Source: Nitrospira sp. UBA2083 (GTDB taxonomy: Bacteria; Nitrospirota; Nitrospiria; Nitrospirales; Nitrospiraceae). Taken from it: 27,842 nucleotides of DNA. The stretch lies in NCBI GenBank assembly GCA_002331625.1, contig DCZN01000061.1, forward strand, positions 83,024-110,865, written 5' to 3'. The notes beneath the pieces were generated by a model. The model was not told the origin of the DNA, did not search any database, and saw nothing but the letters and a program-made list of their open reading frames with translations. Of this stretch, positions 23,048-27,842 are shown in pieces (the first letter of the stretch is position 1; the number at the start of each line of letters is the position of its first letter). Both the position numbers and the translations under genes were made by a program.

Positions 23048-24000
23048 CACAGCCGCTTGTTGTCACGGGGGGAACAGGTTTACTCGGAACGGCTATTCGG
23101 CGGATCCGTCCGGATGCCGTGTTCCTCTCCCGTGTGGACGGGGATCTGCGTGAACCCTCCGTTGTCCGACGCATATTCGAGCAGATTCGACCTGCGCAAG
23201 TGCTGCATCTGGCTGGCCTGGTCGGCGGCGTCAAGGCCAATGCAACAGACAACTGTCAATTCTTGGAAGACAATGCCTTGCTGAACGTTTCGGTCTTGGG
23301 AGCAGCTCGCTTGCTGCGTGTGCCAAAGTTGGTGGCCATGTTGTCGAGCTGCGCTTTTCCGTTGTTCCCTAACCGTGCGACGACCGAAACAGACCTTCAG
23401 TCTGAGCTCCCCTACGACGGTAACGCCGGCTACGGCTCGACCAAACGTCTCTTGGATCTGCATGTGCGCCTGGTGGCGAAGGAGGAAGGATTGCGCTGGA
23501 CCACGCTCGCGCCCGTGACCATGTATGGGCCTCACGATTCGTTTGATCCTGAACGCGGGCATGTCGTCGGATCCCTGATCCGCCGTTGTTGGGAGGCATC
23601 TATCAAGGGCACGCCATACGTTGTGTGGGGGAATGGGCTGGCGGTCCGCCAGTTTGTATTCGTCGAGGACGTGGCACGCCTGGCCCTTGCTGCGTTTGCC
23701 GATGATCTACCACCGGAAACTACCATTGTCGCGCCTGACGAAGGCGTGACGATTCGAGCCTTGGCGGAGATCATTGCGCAGGTCATGGGCTACGGAGGGC
23801 CCATCCACTTCGACCGCAGTCAGCCAGAGGGGGTACTCGTCAAACGGCTGCGGAGCGAGACCTTCCTCCGGCGATTCCCCACGTATCGGTTTACCCCGTT
23901 GCGGGAAGGGATAGAGGCGACCATCCGTTGGTTCCGAATGGAGCTGCCAACAGAGGAACCGGCCGCGTGTGGTGAATCGCCCTTGTGCCGCCAATCGTAA
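23044..24000 (+). CDS. GDP-L-fucose/colitose synthase-like SDR (epimerase-reductase)
   Basis: The 318-residue SDR begins with the nucleotide-binding motif GGTGLLG and follows the GDP-fucose synthase pattern: HLAGLVGGVKANATDNCQF, LSSCAFP with Cys103, Tyr130-x3-Lys134 (YGSTK), MYGPHDSFDPERGHVVGSL with His173, and VVWGNGLAVRQFVFVEDVA. All catalytic residues known from WcaG-type epimerase/reductases (Ser, Cys, Tyr, Lys, His) are present. WcaG converts GDP-4-keto-6-deoxymannose to GDP-fucose, whereas the homologous ColC acts after ColD to give GDP-colitose. The preceding ColD-like gene favours the ColC role. The start overlaps the upstream stop as ATGA; a longer frame from 22963 lies inside the upstream gene. 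Confidence 0.85.
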   Translation: MTQPLVVTGGTGLLGTAIRRIRPDAVFLSRVDGDLREPSVVRRIFEQIRPAQVLHLAGLVGGVKANATDNCQFLEDNALLNVSVLGAARLLRVPKLVAMLSSCAFPLFPNRATTETDLQSELPYDGNAGYGSTKRLLDLHVRLVAKEEGLRWTTLAPVTMYGPHDSFDPERGHVVGSLIRRCWEASIKGTPYVVWGNGLAVRQFVFVEDVARLALAAFADDLPPETTIVAPDEGVTIRALAEIIAQVMGYGGPIHFDRSQPEGVLVKRLRSETFLRRFPTYRFTPLREGIEATIRWFRMELPTEEPAACGESPLCRQS

Positions 24001-24015
24001 TAAGTGGGAGCGAGC

Positions 24016-24969
24016 ATGACGACACTCAAAAAGGCTGCCCATGTGCTCGTGACCGGTGGAGCGGGCTACATCGGCTCGGTGCTGTGTCGGCAGCTGCTGG
24101 ATCATGGCTATCGGGTGACCGTGCTCGACAATTTCATGTACCGGCAGAACAGCCTTCTGGATTGCTGTCCTGAAGCGTTGTTCCAGGTGGTGCGGGGTGA
24201 TTGCCGAGATGAGCGAGTCGTGACGGAACTGTTGCGGAATACCGACATCGTGATTCCTCTTGCGGCGCTGGTTGGGGCGCCGCTCTGTAATCGCGATCGG
24301 ATCGGAGCCTACACCATCAATTTCGAAGCCGTTCAACTACTCACAAAGCTCTCGTCTAAGGATCAGCAGATCATCTTTCCCGTCACCAATAGCGGATATG
24401 GGATCGGACAACCAGGGGTTTCCTGTACCGAGGAGTCGCCGCTCCGTCCCATCAGCCTCTATGGCGAGACCAAAGTTAAAGCTGAGCGGGTTGTGCTTGA
24501 TCGAGGCAATGCCATTACGCTTCGGCTCGCGACTGTGTTCGGAGCGTCACCGCGGATGAGAATGGACCTTCTTGTGAACGACTTTGTCTGGCGAGCGGTT
24601 CATGATCGAGCGGTTACGGTTTTCGAAGGGCACTGCAAGCGTAACTACATCCACATCCGCGACGTTGTCAAGGCGTTCCTCCACGCAATCGACCACTTCG
24701 AAACTATGAAAGATCGGGCCTATAACGTCGGCTTGGAGGATGCCAACTTGTCGAAGCTGGAGCTGTGTCAGGAAATCCAGCGTATGGCGCCGGGGTTTGT
24801 GTTTTCCGAAGCACCAATCGGGGAGGATCCGGACAAACGTGATTACATCGTATCCAATCAGCGGATTCTCTCGACAGGATTCCGACCAGACTGGTCGTTG
24901 GAGTGGGGTATTCAGGAATTGATCAAATGCTACACCATCGTCAATGGGACGGGATATGGCAATGTCTAG
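24016..24969 (+). CDS. NAD-dependent epimerase/dehydratase (extended SDR)
   Basis: The 317-residue extended SDR has the N-terminal HVLVTGGAGYIGSVL Rossmann motif, the NSGYG segment in place of SSxxVYG, catalytic Tyr149-x3-Lys153 (LYGETKVKAE), and the C-terminal RNYIHIRDVVKAFLHAI signature of nucleotide-sugar epimerases and dehydratases. The exact reaction (4,6-dehydratase, epimerase or 4-ketoreductase) cannot be assigned from sequence alone. It sits between the fucose/colitose-synthase-like gene and the heptose kinase, suggesting the same GDP-sugar pathway. ATG 24016 has GGGAG at 24006-24010; an in-frame GTG at 24004 would place that site inside the gene. Confidence 0.85.
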   Translation: MTTLKKAAHVLVTGGAGYIGSVLCRQLLDHGYRVTVLDNFMYRQNSLLDCCPEALFQVVRGDCRDERVVTELLRNTDIVIPLAALVGAPLCNRDRIGAYTINFEAVQLLTKLSSKDQQIIFPVTNSGYGIGQPGVSCTEESPLRPISLYGETKVKAERVVLDRGNAITLRLATVFGASPRMRMDLLVNDFVWRAVHDRAVTVFEGHCKRNYIHIRDVVKAFLHAIDHFETMKDRAYNVGLEDANLSKLELCQEIQRMAPGFVFSEAPIGEDPDKRDYIVSNQRILSTGFRPDWSLEWGIQELIKCYTIVNGTGYGNV

Positions 24970-25002
24970 AGGCGTGGGCAGACCAACCGATGGAGCAGCA
25001 CG

Positions 25003-26073
25003 ATGATCATCAGCCGCACACCGTTTCGGATATCGTTCTTCGGTGGAGGGACCGATTATCCGGTCTGGTTCAAAGAACACGGCGGCGCCGTGTTGGCTAC
25101 GACGATCGATAAGTACTGTTACATTTCTTGCCGATATCTGCCGCCGTTTTTCGAACATCGCACGCGCATCGCCTATTCACGTATTGAACAGGCCAAATCG
25201 AATACTGAGATCAAACATCCTGCGGTCCGTGGCGTGCTCCAGCACATGGGCATTACCGACGGTCTCGAGATCCATCACGACGGTGATTTGCCAGCCCGCA
25301 CGGGGTTGGGGTCGAGTTCATCGTTCACCGTCGGTCTACTACATTCCCTGTATGCTTTGCAGCACACCATGCCGAGCAAGATGGAACTAGCCCAGGCGGC
25401 GATTCATATCGAACAGGAGGTACTCCATGAAGCGGTCGGCTGTCAGGACCAGGTGTTGGCCGCACATGGCGGGTTGTGCCGTGTCACGTTTTCTCCAAGC
25501 GGCGATATCGGGTACACCTCGATCGTGATGAAGCCGGAACGGCTGGCGGATTTTCAGGATCATCTGCAGCTGTACTTCACAGGGTTTTCCCGCACGGCGT
25601 CGGAAATTGCAAAAGAACAAATCGAAAAAACGAAGCAGCGGCGCGTCGAGCTGTTTGCCATGTTGCAGATGGTTCAAGAGGGTGTCTCGATTATAGCTGG
25701 TGAGCGTGATCTCTCCGAGTTCGGCGAATTGCTGCATGAGGCCTGGATGGTCAAGCGTAACCTGACGTCGCAGATCACTACCCCGATGATCGACGACATC
25801 TACGATGCGGCGCGGCGGGCCGGGGCGCTTGGGGGCAAGCTGCTTGGGGCTGGTGGTGGAGGATTCATGTTGTTCTTTGCCAAGCCGGAGGTCCATCAAA
25901 AAATCAACGCCGCCCTCCCAGGGCTGCTTCGGGTACCCTTCCGATTCGAAGGACTCGGCAGCCAGATCGTCTTCTATCAACAGGAGACGCCGATCGTGCG
26001 TGACTTTGGGTGGGCGGATGAGCCAACGTCGGCTGCCGGACGTCCTTCAGTGTCAATGGAGAAGGCGGCATGA
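25003..26073 (+). CDS. hddA: GHMP kinase, HddA-like D-glycero-D-manno-heptose 7-phosphate kinase
   Basis: The 356-residue GHMP kinase opens with MIISRTPFRISFFGGGTDYPVW, a hallmark of HddA-type heptose kinases. It has the ATP-binding motif PARTGLGSSSSFTVGLLHSL at about residues 97-116 and the C-terminal GGKLLGAGGGGFMLFF loop. HddA phosphorylates D-glycero-D-manno-heptose 7-phosphate at C1 on the way to GDP-heptose. Related kinases act on fucose or other sugars, but the TDYPVWF opening and the guanylyltransferase partner next door favour the heptose assignment. GGAG at 24992-24995 is the ribosome site. The stop overlaps the next start (ATGA), indicating coupled translation. Confidence 0.83.
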   Translation: MIISRTPFRISFFGGGTDYPVWFKEHGGAVLATTIDKYCYISCRYLPPFFEHRTRIAYSRIEQAKSNTEIKHPAVRGVLQHMGITDGLEIHHDGDLPARTGLGSSSSFTVGLLHSLYALQHTMPSKMELAQAAIHIEQEVLHEAVGCQDQVLAAHGGLCRVTFSPSGDIGYTSIVMKPERLADFQDHLQLYFTGFSRTASEIAKEQIEKTKQRRVELFAMLQMVQEGVSIIAGERDLSEFGELLHEAWMVKRNLTSQITTPMIDDIYDAARRAGALGGKLLGAGGGGFMLFFAKPEVHQKINAALPGLLRVPFRFEGLGSQIVFYQQETPIVRDFGWADEPTSAAGRPSVSMEKAA

Positions 26074-26840
26074 CCAGTACGTCCGTCGCTAATTGTGATC
26101 TCGTGGTGCTGTGCGGGGGACTTGGCACCAGGCTGCGTCCGGCGGTGAGCGACCGTCCCAAAGTGATGGCCATGATCAATGGCCGCCCTTTTCTCGATTT
26201 CATTTTCGATCACTTCGTACAGCACGGCGTGGCGCGTATCATTCTGTGCACCGGCTATTTGGGCGATTGCATCGACGAGCGCTACGCCGGCTCCCGACAT
26301 TCCTTTGAGCTGGTGATCTCGCGTGAGCCATCTCTGATGGGTACGGCTGGTGCAATCAAGCAGGCGCAGCAGCTGATCCGGAGCGATCCTTTCATGGTTG
26401 TGAATGGTGATTCCCTGATTGACGTGGACCCACATGCATTGCTGGAGTTTCACACGGCCAAACACGGATGGGCGACGATCACGCTGGGCCCAGCTGGCGC
26501 ACGGAACGATGTCGGTTTTGTGACGCTCGATCCCAACGGTCAGGTCGAGGCCTTTGCTGAAAAGCAACCGGGTGCGGCATTGCCATACCACAACGCCGGC
26601 TTGTACGTGTTCAGACAGGCCGTGCTGAGGGAGATTCCGGAACGCCAGCCCGTGTCTCTCGAGATGGATGTGCTTCCGGCGCTGCTTCCTCGAGGGGTGT
26701 TTGGATTTGTCTGCGACACCTCACTCTACGACATCGGTACCCCGGAACGATTGGGAGCGTTCGTAAGCTCTCGGCATGGGCAGACGTGGAAGGTTCCGAA
26801 TGAGGCGACAACAGGAACCGGCAGGAAGCAGAGCTCGTGA
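26070..26840 (+). CDS. hddC: Sugar-1-phosphate nucleotidyltransferase, HddC-like GDP-heptose synthase
   Basis: The 256-residue single-domain nucleotidyltransferase has the family P-loop CGGLGTRLRP with the downstream RPK lysine, LVVLCGG start, VNGDSLIDVD metal-binding region, and a C-terminal YDIGTPERLGAF. The size and MAMINGRPFLDFIFDHF segment resemble HddC, which transfers GMP to D-glycero-alpha-D-manno-heptose 1-phosphate. Mannose- or glucose-1-phosphate enzymes of similar fold are the alternatives; the adjacent HddA-like kinase, with an ATGA overlap, makes the heptose assignment most likely. Sedoheptulose isomerase (GmhA) and phosphatase (GmhB) genes needed for the full route are not in the window. 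Confidence 0.8.
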   Translation: MTSTSVANCDLVVLCGGLGTRLRPAVSDRPKVMAMINGRPFLDFIFDHFVQHGVARIILCTGYLGDCIDERYAGSRHSFELVISREPSLMGTAGAIKQAQQLIRSDPFMVVNGDSLIDVDPHALLEFHTAKHGWATITLGPAGARNDVGFVTLDPNGQVEAFAEKQPGAALPYHNAGLYVFRQAVLREIPERQPVSLEMDVLPALLPRGVFGFVCDTSLYDIGTPERLGAFVSSRHGQTWKVPNEATTGTGRKQSS

Positions 26841-26856
26841 GCTGCAGAGGAGGTCA

Positions 26857-27842
26857 ATGGCGCACTCTCACACACTGACGACGTTGCCGTTTTCGTCTCG
26901 AGGTGAACGGTTGATCGGCCAAGAGATGTTCAAGGTGCTGGATCGCGCTCAGCGACTAGAGTTAGACGGGCAATATGTCTATCACCTTGAGCTCGGCAAC
27001 CCACGTATGGAGCCTCCCGCTGAAATTGTTGAGGCGACCGTGGAAGCCATTCGGGAGAGGCAGCTGGGCTATGCTCCCATGGCCGGCCTGCGCGATCTGC
27101 GAGCCGCGCTCGCTGCCCGGTATGCGTCGATGACAGGGCGATTTCTCGACGAGCGTCATGTTGTCATCAGTCCGGCGAATTTGTTGATCAGTCAGTTTCT
27201 GGATCTGACGTGCAATCCTGGCGACCGAGTGGTGCTGTTCACGCCGGCGTTTCCATCGTATTGGGCGGCTACGGCGCACATCGGGCTTGACGTGACATCG
27301 GTTTCGTTGACGCAAGACAATGGGTTTCATCTATCTGAGTCACACATTGAGGCAGCCATCGCTGCTTGTCCGAAAGCCATCATTGTCAATTCCGCCAACA
27401 ATCCGACAGGTGCCGTCTATACCAGACCGATGCTGGAACTGCTGGCGCAGCGGTGCGATGAAGAGCGTATCTGGCTCTTGAGCGATGAAACGTACGGCGA
27501 GTTGTCGTTCGGGTGGCCATTTTTCAGTTTGTCCTCATGTGAGATGCCTCAGGTCGTCGTGATCTCGTCTTTTTCGAAACTGTGTTCGATTCCAGGATAC
27601 CGCATCGGTTATGCGATTGCGCATCCTGCCGTTGTAGAGAAGCTGGCCCTCTCATCGTCCACGCTGATCTCCTGCCTGCCGGCGTTTACGCAGCTCGGAT
27701 GTCTAGCCGGTCTGACGGTACTCGACCAGTATGTGGCACAGGTCAAGGCACATTGCAGCCGCGTGACACATGCGTGCGCCGCTTCGGTCAATCGAACGGG
27801 CATTCTTCGCACAGCCACACCAGAATCGGGTTTCTATCTGTT
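26857..27842 (+). CDS. Class I/II PLP aminotransferase, truncated at the right window edge
   Basis: The frame is open from ATG 26857 to the end of the window (328 codons visible). Fold-type I aminotransferase features include LELGNP near residue 44, the NSANNPTGAVYT segment, LLSDETYGEL (PLP-ring Asp and Tyr), and SSFSKLCSIPGYRIGY with Schiff-base Lys241 and the substrate-carboxylate Arg eight residues on. It therefore resembles aspartate/aromatic aminotransferases rather than the sugar-specific DegT family. GAGGAGG (26847-26853) lies directly upstream, 16 bases after the previous stop, so it belongs to the sugar operon. Its substrate is unknown; its presence hints at an amino-acid-derived or amino substituent. 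Confidence 0.88.
   Translation, partial: MAHSHTLTTLPFSSRGERLIGQEMFKVLDRAQRLELDGQYVYHLELGNPRMEPPAEIVEATVEAIRERQLGYAPMAGLRDLRAALAARYASMTGRFLDERHVVISPANLLISQFLDLTCNPGDRVVLFTPAFPSYWAATAHIGLDVTSVSLTQDNGFHLSESHIEAAIAACPKAIIVNSANNPTGAVYTRPMLELLAQRCDEERIWLLSDETYGELSFGWPFFSLSSCEMPQVVVISSFSKLCSIPGYRIGYAIAHPAVVEKLALSSSTLISCLPAFTQLGCLAGLTVLDQYVAQVKAHCSRVTHACAASVNRTGILRTATPESGFYL

Overview
The window looks like part of the chromosome of a motile Gram-negative bacterium, most likely a Nitrospirota (Nitrospira-like) organism. That placement is inferred from gene content, gene order, moderate-to-high GC and protein flavour; no database search was possible. Presence of P-ring and L-ring genes (flgI, flgH) and the periplasmic FlgA shows an outer membrane.

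Region 1 (1-5319) is the end of an export/regulation operon: the C-terminus of flhB, then flhA, flhF, flhG and the flagellar sigma factor fliA, all on + with short gaps. Region 2 (5320-5856) is a 537-bp gene-free stretch with inverted repeats, ending in a near-perfect sigma-54 promoter. Region 3 (5857-16513) is a long + strand run: flgF, flgG, flgA, flgH, a small unknown gene, flgI, flgJ (rod-binding domain only), flgM, flgN, flgK, flgL, csrA, fliW. A strong sigma-28 promoter overlaps the flgJ stop codon and feeds flgM-flgN-flgK-flgL, and a second lies in front of csrA-fliW. This is a readable two-step cascade: sigma-54 drives hook/basal-body genes, then FliA/FlgM drives the junction and regulatory genes.

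Region 4 (16548-20692, minus) is a two-gene signalling operon: a DUF3391/HD-GYP protein translationally coupled to a soluble PAS-HK-REC-REC-HPt hybrid kinase. It is divergent from a PilZ (c-di-GMP receptor) gene on + (20934-21662). The 241-bp space between them holds two divergent sigma-28 boxes, so both sides probably belong to the flagellar regulon.

Region 5 (21851 to the right edge) is a tightly packed nucleotide-sugar operon: a ColD-type PLP dehydratase whose Schiff-base lysine is replaced by His, a GDP-fucose/colitose-synthase-like SDR, a second SDR, an HddA-like heptose kinase, an HddC-like guanylyltransferase and a truncated class I aminotransferase. The combination suggests a GDP-linked deoxy- or dideoxy-sugar, possibly a heptose, that may decorate flagellin or surface polysaccharide.

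The points most worth a second look are the recurring TCAAG-N15/16-GCCGATAR promoter family, the composite sugar pathway, the flagellin-hook-like module shared by FlgK and FlgL, the heptad-repeat hairpin between flgF and flgG, and the atypical FlhF/FlhG pair.
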